Below are positions 46,801-57,349 of a DNA stretch of 64,000 nt, one piece after another (positions within the stretch are counted from its first letter, which is position 1; each line of letters opens with the position of its first letter). The notes under the pieces were generated by a model. That model searched no databases and was not told where the DNA came from. It saw only the letters and a list, made by a program, of their open reading frames with translations. Made by a program: the position numbers and the translations under genes. The stretch is from Agaricus subrufescens (Eukaryota; Basidiomycota; Agaricomycetes; Agaricales; Agaricaceae): contig CM057069.1 in the NCBI GenBank assembly GCA_029945375.1, positions 496,001 to 560,000 on the forward strand, in the 5' to 3' direction.

Positions 46801-48356
46801 CGGCGACGGATGATGACGAAGGCGGTGGCGCAGTGGTTCGGCTCGTCGTAGCCGCTGGAGCTGGCGCGGCAGAAGGACTGGTTGTCGCATTATTAGTGGT
46901 AGTGGTAGTTGCATTTGAAGACGGTGACATAGGATGAGAGTTGGTGTTATTGAGCGGGGGAAGGTTGTATGAAGTAAATGGGGAGGACGGAGAGAAGTAG
47001 GATGAGGGTGTGCCCGTACCTGGCGTACTATTTCCATTAGAGGCAGAGGGGAATGAATGGTCGAGCCTTGGGTTGGCCGACAGCCAGTCTTGTGGTCCCC
47101 AAGCAGACTGACCAATCTTGGGTCCATCATGGTGTTGTTGGGACGTCTGATGGGTGTCGTTGACCGAATTCCCGTCATTGTCTTGCGGTGAGGGCCAGGT
47201 ATGATGTGAATGGGTGGGTGTATGCTGCAGAGGTGAGATCGGGTTTGGCGGTTGCGGGTGGTTCTCGAGTGTGGTGGATGGATACTCGGCAAGAGGGTCG
47301 GAGGTGATAGAGTCTAGCGGGATGAGCCGCATTCCCATATCGTCATCGTCAATGAACGAGTGTTCGAGGGGCGACGAGGGACTGGGATGCAAGCCGAGGT
47401 CGCACTTCTTGATGTTGTCGGAAACTATAGGCATTGAAGACAAAGGAGTCTTTGGCATGCTGGTAGTGACGCCAGAGCTGATTTCTCCATCCTCGTCTTC
47501 CGGCCCAGAGCTATCCTCAAACTCGGAACAAGCGGCGCTCTGAGGAACGCTTTTCGTTCCGCCCCTCAACAAGATACCTTGACTGGTCTGAGCCCTTCTT
47601 CGCCTTATACCCCTAACAGGCCCTGTAGCACCAGAAGTGCTCAAAGCAAGCTGATCATCGGTGGCCGCGCGTCCAGCATCTTGCTCCTTTTTCTTTTTGC
47701 TAGTGCTGTTGCGGGGTTTATAGCCAGCGGCCTGATACAGCTCGGGAAAGGCATTCCTGAACCGGTCCCGCAGATCAGTAGAGCGGCGGTTCTGTTCCTG
47801 AAAGATGGGATCCTTGACGATGGTTGCCCAGACCGTACCATGTTTCTCATAGCCGGCCTTGAGCGCCCGATCTTCCTCCTCAGTGAAGGGCCGTCTCCGC
47901 TTACTCCGGGTCTTTTCGAAGAGCGAAGAGCCGTCGGGGAGGGTGGAGCGGACCTTGGAGGAGAGGTGCGTGCGTGCGTTGGGGTAGTGCTTCTTGTAGG
48001 CGTCGGGGAAGTAAGTGCGGAAGCTGCAGCGGCGTTAGCAACGCCTGTCGTGAGGACGCGTGAAATACATACCGGTCTTTGAGATCGACGGGGGAGCGGT
48101 TGTCAAACTTGAGGGTGGGGTCGCCGAGGATGGTTTTCCAGTTGCCGACGCCGTGCTAGGGACTGATCAACACAGCAGCGGGGGGAGCGGCGGGGGCACT
48201 CACGCGATTGCAGCCGTCGACAAGCATCTGGGTCTCTTCCTGGGACCATTTCTTGCGCGGCTTTTTCTCCGCAGGGGGCGGCGGGGGGAGGGAGCTGGGC
48301 CCGGCGGCTGCGTCGTCGTCGTCTGGGGCGGGCCAGGGGGTGCGCTGGGAGGACAT
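43844..48356 (-). CDS. Double-Myb (telobox) protein, Tay1/TRF-like, very large
   Basis: Three exons (complement): 48204..48356, 48073..48155, 43844..48023; about 1,471 aa. Two Myb/SANT modules lie at the N-terminus. The first (about 34-95) reads KKWSQEETQMLVDGCNR then HGVGNWKTILGD, with the telobox-like helix VDLKDRFRTYFP. The second (about 121-180) reads RRRPFTEEEDRALKAGYEKH then GTVWATIVKD and TDLRDRFRNAFPELY. Paired telobox-type Mybs are known from Tay1-like telomere-binding proteins of basidiomycetes and yeasts, so binding of double-stranded TTAGGG-type repeats, or of telobox promoters, is a fair expectation. The other 1,290 residues are disordered: Ser/Thr/Asn/Gly/Gln/His-rich, with poly-Gln and an eight-His run near the C-terminus, ending KRKRASWDGG. 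The 4.2-kb last exon has no stop. Only 78 bp separates its start from the RPN9 stop. Confidence 0.85.
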
Positions 48357-48434
48357 GGTGAGTGGGTGGGTGCACGTTGCATATGCGTTGTATTGTGTTT
48401 TATTCCAAAATCTACACAGAAGACGTTCCCACGC

Positions 48435-49946
48435 TCATTTCTCCTCCACCTCGGCAGCTATCCGGGCCTCGACGGCGGAGAGCTTGCCGACCCAGTCGTC
48501 GAGCCGCGCCGCGAGCCCGCCGATCTGCGCGAGGGACAGCACCCGCGGCTGGACCCAGCTCACATACGCCCGGCCCTCGACCTCGTCCAGCGAGCCCCGT
48601 ATCAGCTTCAGACTGTGCCGAGTAGTCAGCTCCAGACACGAGGCCGATCGCGATCCACCCACCTGAGCGCCTTCATCACCAGGTGTTCCACCTCGTCCAC
48701 CGGCAGCCGCGTCTCCTCCCCAATCGTCTGGAAGCTCATCGTCCGGTCGTTCGCCGGCCGCCTGAACACGCTTTCTATCAGCGCCATCAGGCATATCTTT
48801 TGCCGCAGAAACGCATAGTTCTCCTGCAGAATCGGCTGCAGGCGGCATCAGCGACATATCACACACCACAACGTGTTCGCGTACCTCCTGCGGGAACAGG
48901 GGTGCCAGGGCTTCGAATTTCCCGATATTACCTTCATTGAATGTGAACAACAGCTTTTTCATCCATTCCAGGGCCGTCCCATTAAACGCATCCAAGATTG
49001 GATGCATCAACTGCAGATAGATAACACAGCACGTCAGTGCAAATTTTTAAATAAATGCGAAAAACGTGTTTTCAACGACACACCAATTCCCCAAAATTGT
49101 AAATCGTGTCTGCCAAGAAGGCAGAAACGGCTAGATCATGCGCCCGTACGAGCCGTTCTTCGCTTGACATGTCCTTTTCCAAATCGACACACGCTAGATA
49201 TAACAACGAGTTGCGATAATACGGCGCATACTCCGCCTTTGCCTGTCCAAAAAAAATAAACGCAAAATCTAGTTTGAGACCCTGCACTAGCAGGCCCGCG
49301 TACCTTGTAATAATCCGCGGCGACACCATAATACGCCGCATTGACACCACTATCCACGTTTTCCAAAACATCCAACACCTTCCAAGCTTCATCCATATCC
49401 GTCTTCGTCCCTTCCAAATCCCCAAACACCAATTTAGCATGCGCGATCGTGGCAAGAAGTAATACATGCGCTTCCTGTGATTTCTTAATATCAATACGCG
49501 AGAGTAAAGATGTCAAGAAATTCAAATGCGTCTGCGGATCTATTCACTCGTTCATAAGTGATACCCGCGAGAGATAAACACGCACGTACTATCGATATCT
49601 TTGACAACCTTGACACCCATCTCGACCAACCTCAACTGATTGATCCTCCCCTCAAAATCTCTTACAAACCTTTCAAACACATCCACTCTATACGCCTTCG
49701 CCAACGGATGCTCAAAGAATTCAAACAGCTTTTTCGTCAACTGATGCCATAGCCTTTCAATAAATCAGTATACCACCAACACACAAACACACGTCCTCCC
49801 GCTCACTTTTTGGTATATAGAGTTTTGAACGAGTCAAAGAACGGATGAAGCTCAGCGGGAGTATTGCTTATAGCAAGGCTGATGAATTCGTCCAGAACGA
49901 GTTTCGGTGGCGCTTGTTGCTGCGGATTAGATGTTGAAGATGCCAT
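48435..49946 (-). CDS. RPN9: 26S proteasome lid subunit RPN9 (PSMD13)
   Basis: Seven exons (complement): 49807..49946, 49590..49753, 49304..49539, 49084..49242, 48885..49010, 48663..48835, 48435..48612; 391 aa, close to the family's 370-390. Helical repeats in the N-terminal two thirds contain HPLAKAYRVDVFERFVRDFE, LNFLTSLLSRI and EYAPYYRNSLLYLACVDL. The PCI domain follows, with ALAPLFPQEPILQENYAFLR, KICLMALIESVFRRPANDR, MSFQTIGEETRLPVDEVEHL and YVSWVQPRVLSLAQI. A terminal helix ends in EEVEEK-like residues (AEVEEK). RPN9 is a structural PCI subunit of the 19S lid. Start at ATG 49946; an in-frame upstream ATG at 50018 lies in the leader. It is followed after 78 bp on the same strand by the Myb gene. 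Confidence 0.93.
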
Positions 49947-51178
49947 GGAACCGACTGCAATTATCAGTTTTAGAGAACGACTCGATGAAACCACACTCAC
50001 TTTGAAGGATGAGGACAATCGCGTTCAGGGTCCTATGACGCGTCCATCTGGATATAAATAAGTGTAAATAATGCGCCGCCCATCTTATCTCTAGCAGTCT
50101 ACCACAGAATGTATTACTGAGCAACATCCACGAATAAGTGGATTGTTATTTCCCTGTTCAAGTCTGAAACTAATGCTTCTTGCACATTACTATCAACGTC
50201 CATAATGAGAGTTGCCACACAAGCGGAGTCTAATAATAGACAAATAATTTACACTTGTTTGGAAACATCCTTCTCTCTTCTGTATCACCAAGAATCTAGG
50301 CTACCACAGACAGCGTCCTCGCAGGATCAAAAACATCTACAATCTTCTCAATCTCTTCAATATGCCATTTCTGTGAATACAATCACGTATCATCACCTTA
50401 ACAGCCTCTATGCTCTTCCATGCTCCAAAACCAAACCCGTCTCCAAGTCCTTCTCTCATCCCATGGCTCTAATATGACTCCATCTGCGCTCTTACATCTG
50501 TAAACGGACTGCTTGCTCATCTGTCTACATTCCTATCTCCCGAAAAAAACTCTCGGTCTCTACTTTTCTGCGGCTCACAAAACCCATCCGTCATTACTGG
50601 TCATCTACTATCCTTATCAGCCACAACACCCTCTTCCGACCATAGCGCAACGAAAAAAAAAACAATCACTGATACACACGAAACAACAAAACACAGCAAC
50701 TCCCAGGGATCCAATAAGAATACGAACATGTCCACCGACATTTCTCCGATCAGCAAAAAAAAAACATACGCGCGCCGCTGACCTGTTTGTTTTGTTTGTC
50801 CTTACCATTTCAGAAGACTCGAATTCCGCTGGTTGATCGGAGTCTCGTAAAGTCCAACCTGCGCAGAAAGAAATGTTGATCGGATTTCCTTTCATTAATG
50901 GACTGCTCTGCCTTTTCGACCTTGGTTGGGGCTTACGGTAATATAATCCTTCGGTGACTTTACACAGGGAATTACGGTCCATTGTAATCGGTATGTTGGA
51001 CTCCTTGAAACCAACAACTACTCTCTCGTAAAGTCCATTGCTGGGCGGCCCATCCTTACTAACTCATGCTTTACAAAGCCGGTCATCTCAATAGCGAAAC
51101 CAGAGCTCAAAATCATATAAAAAGCCTACAGCAATCCACCAAAAATCCATTCACCAAACAAACCAACTAAACCCAGCA
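49947..51178. other. Intergenic, 1.2 kb, divergent promoters
   Basis: It separates RPN9 (-) and the cerato-platanin gene (+). A TATA-like element tataaaaag lies near 51115-51123, about 60 bp before the cerato-platanin start. I scanned the plus strand for a CaaX pheromone ORF and found none. Confidence 0.55.
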
Positions 51179-51646
51179 ATGCAATTCACCTCTACTTTCG
51201 CCCTCCTCGTCTCTACTCTCTCGGCCATCCCCACCTTGGCCACAGCTCTGTCCGTCAGACAACCCGCTCAGTCTATCCTCAACTACGAGGCCCGCTACGA
51301 CGACCCCAAGGGTCTACTGAGCAGCACCGCCTGCTCCGCTGATGTAGGCAACCTCAAAGGCCACCCAACCTTCGGTTCAATCCCCAATTTCCCCTACATC
51401 GCCGGATCCTTCCTTGTCGAGGGTTTCAACTCGACCAACTGTGGAGGATGCTACAGGCTCTACTATGATCACAAGGATGGCAGCGAACCAGCTGGCATTC
51501 CCTTCACCATCATCAACTCTGATCCGAAGGGCTTCGCTTCCAGTGTTCAGGGTTTGAAAGATTTGACCGGATATGATGTCGACAATTTCCCTGGTGATGT
51601 ACCTATCGTTTTTGAGGAGCTCCCAAGCTACTTTTGTGGATTTTAG
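51179..51646 (+). CDS. Cerato-platanin family secreted protein
   Basis: Single exon of 155 aa. Signal peptide MQFTSTFALLVSTLSAIPTL (cleavage near ATALS). The mature part of about 130 aa has the family's four cysteines (SSTACSADV, TNCGGCYRLYY, YFCGF), the opening YEARYDDPKGLLSSTACSAD and the core HPTFGSIPNFPYIAGSF. Cerato-platanins are small double-psi beta-barrel wall/secreted proteins of fungi that bind chitin oligomers and can be sensed by plants; which role applies here is unknown. A TATA-like box at about 51115 supports the start. One N-x-T site (FNSTN) is present. No intron is needed, although family members often have them. Confidence 0.92.
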   Translation: MQFTSTFALLVSTLSAIPTLATALSVRQPAQSILNYEARYDDPKGLLSSTACSADVGNLKGHPTFGSIPNFPYIAGSFLVEGFNSTNCGGCYRLYYDHKDGSEPAGIPFTIINSDPKGFASSVQGLKDLTGYDVDNFPGDVPIVFEELPSYFCGF

Positions 51647-52124
51647 AAGGTGAATCGATCTTTTAAATTCTCCCTTGTCCAGAAAAACAGTAGCTGATCT
51701 TCCCCCCTTTTTTTCACACCCAGGATACACTCTATTCTTTATAACTGAGCATTTAATTTGCGGTGTAACCGCTTATTGTATCGTTTTTGTGGGATTTATT
51801 AGCTCCTGAATTATCTGTGTGTAGATATAATAAACTGTTCGATATTCTATAACTTGCAGTCTTGGGAAAGGCTACTTGAATACCTGCTGCTCTCTGATTC
51901 AACGACCCCCTGGAATTATTGTGGACAAAGAGTGAGGACAAGACAGAAAATAGCCATTATAGCGCGATGCTTAGCAAGAACAACATTCCATAAGTATGAG
52001 TAACAAAGAAATACAGACTCCGGCTCCGTGGCAAGGCAGATCAAAGAAATTTTCGATCTGCGTAATTTGCACCCTGATTCAGCCCAATGAGTTGCTGGCC
52101 CTCCGTAGATCCCGCAGCGATTGC
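51647..52124. other. Intergenic, cerato-platanin to pheromone gene
   Basis: 3' flank of the cerato-platanin gene and distal promoter of the pheromone gene. No further CaaX ORF was found by eye. Confidence 0.45.
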
Positions 52125-52294
52125 ACAATGTCCTGGTACGGCAGGAGTTGCGGAAAGAACTTAACGGCAACATACTTTGTGACGTGACCAACCTACCGTC
52201 ACAATGAAGCGCCCACCCTGCACATAGACTACATTGTCCTCACCTCATCCCGAATAGCCATTGTTTGATTACCATTGTCCCGCCATGATATAAA
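52125..52294 (+). promoter_or_regulatory. Pheromone gene promoter with ACAATG cores and TATA box
   Basis: Five ACAATG cores (either strand) lie at 52125-52130, 52201-52206, 52232-52237, 52259-52264 and 52273-52278. The last two are CCATTGT copies 14 bp apart. A TATAAA lies at 52289-52294, 150 bp before the start codon. ACAATGG/ACAAAGG-type cores are bound by HMG-box mating regulators (Prf1/Mat type) in fungi. Confidence 0.6.
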
Positions 52295-52443
52295 GCCAAA
52301 GTCTCAGCATGAACAACTCAGTCCAATTTTCCTGTTCATCTCATCTCTGCCTACCTTTGGCTTTCGCCGCTCCCTCTCCTCCTCCGAGTCCCCTCCTCTT
52401 CCTACATTGTCTATCCTCTCCATTTTTTTTTACGAACCTCGTC

Positions 52444-52623
52444 ATGGACTCTTTTGCTCCCTTCACGATCATGGAAGACTCTAACGATATCATTTACCCG
52501 CAAACAATCCAAACATCTTCTCAGCACAAGGCTGAAGACCAATATTCTCCTTCGCATTCAATCCCCATGGACTCGGAGCGTCTTGAGGGTGCTGCTACCA
52601 TCGGGATGTGTATCATTGCCTAA
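52444..52623 (+). CDS. Lipopeptide mating pheromone precursor (CaaX)
   Basis: 59 aa, no intron, ending C-I-I-A, a CaaX farnesylation signal. A charged ER pair at residues 45-46 precedes the last 13 residues, the usual processing mark in mushroom precursors. Cleavage after ER would leave a short peptide of about ten residues ending in the modified cysteine (LEGAATIGMC). The N-terminal part is acidic and polar with no signal peptide, as expected for a-factor-type precursors exported by an ABC transporter. The frame is open upstream to an ATG at 52309, but that is only 15 bp from the TATAAA, so I start at 52444. Two STE3-type receptors follow within 1-3 kb. By family rule it should not activate the receptor encoded by its own allele set. 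Confidence 0.85.
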   Translation: MDSFAPFTIMEDSNDIIYPQTIQTSSQHKAEDQYSPSHSIPMDSERLEGAATIGMCIIA

Positions 52624-53616
52624 CGTCAGCTTTGTACTTCTGGTGCGCATTTAATTATCTCTCCCCTGCTCTGTCTGATTAAAGGTGGAAATAGCCAAAC
52701 CCTATTTCCAATATTATTATTTCGTGTATATCCAGGTGTACGCATACCAGTCATTCGTAAGTATCCATTCTTTTGTTCTTCACTCAAGGTGTACTAATTT
52801 GTGTTTCTGGCTATGCAGAGGACTTTTCGTCGAAGATCAGGATCTCGACTTGTACTCGTAGTGTTCCCAATGCTCAAGCGCTCATTCTAGTAGCGTACAA
52901 GTTTGTTTCGTTCGCTAATATGCGGCGATTCATTTAGACGGACTTTATGTTTTCCTTCACGTTGTCACGTAGTATTGATGATTATGATGATAATGATGAC
53001 AATCACGATGCACCACTGTCTTCCCTTTCATAAACGTTTCCGTTGTTTGTTTGTTCTTCATTTATATGCCCAACTCGCTATCCTATTCATCTTGTAACCC
53101 AAGGCAGTTGGCTTAAGCCAACGTCCGGACATTAGTGTTACAAAGGGATGAAGAAGTAGGACGATATGTTAATAAGTCTTAGAATGAGAATGTGTGGGGG
53201 TAAGACAAAGCGTGTCCTCTAGGCATACGATATAGTATTCTCACTTACTGCCTTATCAACGCTAAGTTGGTCTCAACTTCCCGTTACTATCTGTCTGCAT
53301 TGTATCTGCTCGTCCTACTTGGTGCTTCTCGTGCTTCCACCATGATACCGCACTGCAGTGAGCTCATGAACTCATTCAGATAACTGCCGGGACGATAGAC
53401 CTCAATGTCCTTCCAATCACTCTGAATGAAAAAACAAGATGAACGAATCATTGTCTATCTCTTAGTGTCTAGGTGGTAATAAGAATAATAACTAAATAGC
53501 AGGTGTAGAACGAAGAATTCATACAAATCACGGTCGTCTAATGGTCATTACTGTTGTCATGATCTATCATTATCATCGTACGGCAGAGTTGGGAGATGGA
53601 GACATCATGCGCGGCA
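52624..53616. other. Intergenic, pheromone gene to receptor 1 (tail to tail)
   Basis: About 1 kb. Contains ACAAAGGGA at 53140-53148, identical to the Ustilago pheromone response element, but between two 3' ends rather than in a promoter. I searched both strands by eye for another CaaX precursor and found none that is long enough. Confidence 0.5.
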
Positions 53617-55013
53617 CTATAGCCTAGTGTTCGTAGGTGTAGAAAAAGAGGGGGATGCAATAGGCAGATTCGTAACTGTTTTTCCACGCGTTTCATGGGC
53701 ACCATTTTGAGGGGTGAAAAATCTAGAAGACGCTGGTGATTGTACGAAGGTCATAGATTGCGCCGAACGGGGCACATCTCTATAAGGTGCTTGAGTATTC
53801 TTTTCACACTTCACACTGAAATTTCTCAGAACTCACCCTGCAAAACGATCGCCTCCGAACGATCCACGAATCTTTTGTAGCAGAGCAGCATAATTCTTCC
53901 TCGCTTCTTCCGCCACACCAAAGAAACCAAAGAAGATAAAGGCACAAATCGGAACAACCCAACGAGTAAACTCCAAGGAAGCAACGAACTGAGGTTGACT
54001 ACGCCAAATCACTGCTGGATACTGTCCAATGAAAGAGTATCCAAAATGTGTGTCGTTCCAGCTTTTCCAAGGGTGAATAGGGCCCGTGGAGACATTGAGC
54101 CAAATGGCGAAAGCAGCGAGTGGCATAGTAAACAAGAGTTCAGTCATGGCTAAAGCCATGAGTCGGAAATAGCGCCAAGGCGTTATGGATGGGTGGATTG
54201 CCAGGACCTCGGCAAATTCTCTACGGCGTCGGATGATCGCACAGAGGGTGAGGACTGATTATAGTTTAACGCGATGATAACCGCACACAAATAGAGAATA
54301 CGCACTGCAATATGTTGCGGAAATAGTACCGATAACCAGTGGCCACATAAGAGATAAGAAATAAGTCGGTAGTGAGTTGTATAGTGCTGGGAAGCAACCG
54401 ATGTCTTCAAAAATATCAAATCGATGTCCCTCCACCACATATTCTAAGAATATCACCGTCAGCCTTGGAAGCGTAAACAAAAGGCACACTAACGAAGCGC
54501 GATAAAAATAAGTGGGAATAAGAGGCAAATTAAGCTATCAATTATAACGACACGCCATTTCTATTGCGTCCACGTATGTCGGGGTGTCATGAGCATACAC
54601 ACTAATGAAGGAAAGCTATTAAAGACAACTCACTTGTTCTCGAGAAATAGATGCAGTATTTGAAGTTGAAATTATGTTGTATAACCTCCTATTGATACAT
54701 AAAGAACTTGCTGGCAGTCCAACAGACGACCCCATCATGATACGAATCGCTAAGTGTCAAATAAGCTCACCCAGAAGTTCTCGGGGAGAGAAATAAACTC
54801 ACATATCTCACACCACGCCGGTGCCCAATTAACAGCATTGCCATGCCAAACGACAGAGTTGACAAACTGGTTGATACATGCAAGAGAGGCCCACAGCATG
54901 TAATAACAGGTACCCGAGTTCAATGCCTTGATATGCCATGGAAACGGAATGACAGTGAGGAGGAACCCAAGAAAGGAGAAAATGGGAAACAGTGGATACG
55001 TAGGGTCAGCCAT
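53617..55013 (-). CDS. STE3: STE3-type pheromone receptor 1
   Basis: Six exons (complement): 54803..55013, 54634..54749, 54494..54560, 54306..54443, 53837..54254, 53617..53815; 382 aa. It starts MADPTYPLFPIFSFLGF with helix 1 at once, as STE3 proteins do. Family landmarks: WHIKALNSGTCYYMLW, SVVWHGN.. with WCEI, MMGSSVGLPASSLCINRRLY, LICLLFPLIFIAL, YVVEGHRFDIFEDIGC, WPLVIGTISATYC, then a basic loop RRRREF, helix 6 and a final FIFFGFFGVAEEARKNY. The Ser/Thr-rich cytoplasmic tail is short (about 80 aa). STE3 receptors bind the prenylated peptide pheromone and signal through a G-alpha and a MAPK cascade. It is divergent from receptor 2 over 270 bp. Exon 4 has exactly 138 nt, as in receptor 2. Confidence 0.95.
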
Positions 55014-55283
55014 GGACGAAAAGGAAGGACAAAAAGAAAACCAACTAATTTATACGTCAAACAGAGTAGGGGACTATACTACTCACTTACGTAGAACCAA
55101 TCAATGTTCCTGGTCCATTGTGACGCTAGCACAATGAGAGTAACGTACTTGCCTCAAAAAAGTGAGAGGTGTTCGGTCCGACAAGCATCTTTCATTGTAA
55201 CCATTGGCAAGCCTTTTTGCTCGAACAAAGGCCCCATTTAAAATACTAGTGGTAATCCCTTTCTTTCCCTAGTTCTCCCAGTC
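55014..55283. promoter_or_regulatory. Divergent receptor promoter with ACAATG cores
   Basis: 270 bp between two receptor starts. CCATTGT at 55115-55121 and ACAATGA at 55131-55137 form an inverted pair, and TCATTGT lies at 55192-55198. The same core is clustered in the pheromone promoter, consistent with common control by an HMG-box mating regulator (inference). Confidence 0.6.
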
Positions 55284-56969
55284 ATGACCCATTATGAACT
55301 CCCGATACTCGCATTCCTTGCCGCCCTGCTGGTCTTAATCCCCCTACCTTTCTACTGGAGAACAGGAAACGTTGCCATTTCAGCAATCATTGCATGGGCA
55401 TTCGTGGTCGACCTTGTATACGGTATCAATGCGACTATATGGGCAAATAATGCTTCTAACGCCTTTCCTATCTGGTGCGACGTTGGTAAGGAGCTCTTTT
55501 ACTCGCATGCCTTCTTCGGCGTTTAATTTACCCCTCTTCTAGTCACGAAATTATTCATTGGTGCATCATACGCATTGCCAATTTCGTTTTTCTGCATTTG
55601 TAAATATCTTGAAGAAATTTCTTCCTCGCGTAAAATTATGTTTGACTCTACATGTCGGCGGCGCCGGATTGTGTTTGAAGCTGTGATGTGTTTTGGTCTT
55701 CCCCTCGTCTTTATGGGACTACGTGAGTATGTTCTAGGATCTTTGTGTACCTATGGCTTACTATGTTTACTCTCAGACTATATCATTCAAGACGGTCGAT
55801 TCGATATAACTGAAGACATTGGCTGCCAACCGACCATCTACGTTTCTATACCAGCTATTTTTATCTTATGGTTTCCCCCCTTGCTACTTTCTGTCATTAC
55901 AATGATATACGCCAGTGAGTGGCATTCAATTATGGTATCTTTACGCCTCTAACTTGTTGGTCACTTTAGTCATTGCCCTTCATAATTACAACCGCCGTCG
56001 CCTCATTTTCGCTTCCCATCTCGAGGATTCCAAATCCGGACTAACGACTAACCAATACTTCTGGCTTATATCAATGACCATTACGAACCTGACTTGGAAC
56101 ACGATCACAACGATTTTTGACCTATTTATTCATGTTTCTGATGGCCTGCGCCCATGGAACTCCTGGAATGACGTCCACTCCCACTGGGATCGCATCGATC
56201 TATGGTCTCAAGATACCATGCCTCCAGGGACTTATAGAATTATGATGCTGCTCTGGTGGAGCGTCCCAGTCTCCTCAATTATCTTTTTCATCTGTCAATA
56301 TGGATTTGGTCAAGAGATCAAGGGGGAGTATGTTCGAGGGTGGATTTGGCTCAGAAATACCATTTTCTGTGGCCGTCACCTGGAAGACAGGGAGGCAACT
56401 TCCTCTAGTCAATCTCTCAGACGCCAGTGAGTTTCCTCCCCCCTACTGTGAACATAGTATTTACTCTTTCCTGCAGTCGCTTAAAGCCGTTAACACTCGT
56501 CCAGCACAGACAGAAGGGAGTTTCCAAAGTAATCAACTCCGCTTTCGTGTCCTGTATCTCTTCACCGGCGCCCTGTCCAACAAGAACGCGTCATCTTTTC
56601 ACCGGGAGTTCAGAAGCGGGATTCTCTTCAAGAAACGTTCCTAGCACGATCAATTTTCCTTCAGACTCCGACCTACCACACGGCCGAATGAACAATTCCA
56701 TGGATCAGTCGACTGAGAGGAGCTCAACTTCGAGTCATGCTCGCACTGGTGGACGACTAGCGCCCCTCCCAGAGATTCCTCGGCTTCCATCATTTTCTTC
56801 ATACCTCCCACCTTCGCCTTCCTTCATCAGTTCGGTTGTATGCCCACCTGATTCAGTTTACCACCGTCCATTCTGTGGACCAAGTATATGTCCTGTGACT
56901 CGTCCAAGTCAACTGGAGGGTATTGTGGTTACTGTTCACCGGCATGCCTCGATTGATATTATCGTTTGA
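55284..56969 (+). CDS. STE3: STE3-type pheromone receptor 2
   Basis: Five exons: 55284..55485, 55543..55722, 55777..55914, 55970..56426, 56477..56969; 489 aa. Helix 1 starts at once (MTHYELPILAFLAALLVLIP). Landmarks: GINATIWANNASNAFPIWCDV, KLFIGASYALPISFFCI, a basic loop RRRRIVFEAVMCFGLPLVFM, YIIQDGRFDITEDIGC, then RPWNSWNDVH and MLLWWSVPVSSIIFFICQYG. The usual P-x-S-S-L-C-I-N-R-R box is altered to ALPISFFCICKYL, and one intron of receptor 1 is absent. The C-tail of about 160 aa is long and Ser/Pro-rich. The gene could also stop at 56430 by reading through the donor at 56427 (then about 330 aa), but gtgagt..cag is a clean intron and the downstream frame is long. It is clearly a different receptor class from receptor 1. 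Confidence 0.93.
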
Positions 56970-57349
56970 TCATGGGTGCTGGTTGCCCACTTCACCCGAT
57001 TCGTTCGTTTTGTGTTCTTTCATTGAACATGTCCGTTCTTTCGTTCGCTAGTATATTTAGTTTATAGTTATGACCAATGATAGGTTTATTTAACTTCGTG
57101 AATGTGAAGGCGGTCTGAGTCCGATTGTCTACATCGTGTTATATTGCACTCCGCCATCAGGTCCTGGTGTTTCTTTATGAGAGACTTCTCAAGCCAGGCG
57201 CTAGGTGATCTACGCGCATCTGTCTTATAATGCCCTGGATATCCAACCCATGTCTTGGAGTAACCTAGTCGAAAAATAAACATCAACCTGTAACCGCTAG
57301 GGCTATCACTCAAAAGCAAACTTCATTGAACCTGAAGTTGAGCATGAAA
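56970..57349. other. Intergenic, tail to tail, 380 bp
   Basis: Between the 3' ends of receptor 2 and the RGG-rich gene. A repeated ttcgttcg run at about 56999-57046 is the only feature seen. Confidence 0.5.

Noticed and set aside
47579..48818. Several long plus-strand ORFs across the Myb N-terminus and RPN9 C-terminus
   Set aside because: Antisense shadows of GC-rich exons; the minus-strand products carry the conserved domains.
52309..52443. Longer start for the pheromone precursor
   Set aside because: The ATG at 52309 is only 15 bp from the TATAAA and would add a hydrophobic leader not expected for a CaaX precursor.
53590..53622. Short plus-strand frame ending C-A-A-L (CaaX-like) next to receptor 1
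   Set aside because: Only 8 codons follow the nearest ATG and about 19 codons follow the preceding stop, with no processing mark; it overlaps the end of the receptor gene on the other strand. Taken as chance.
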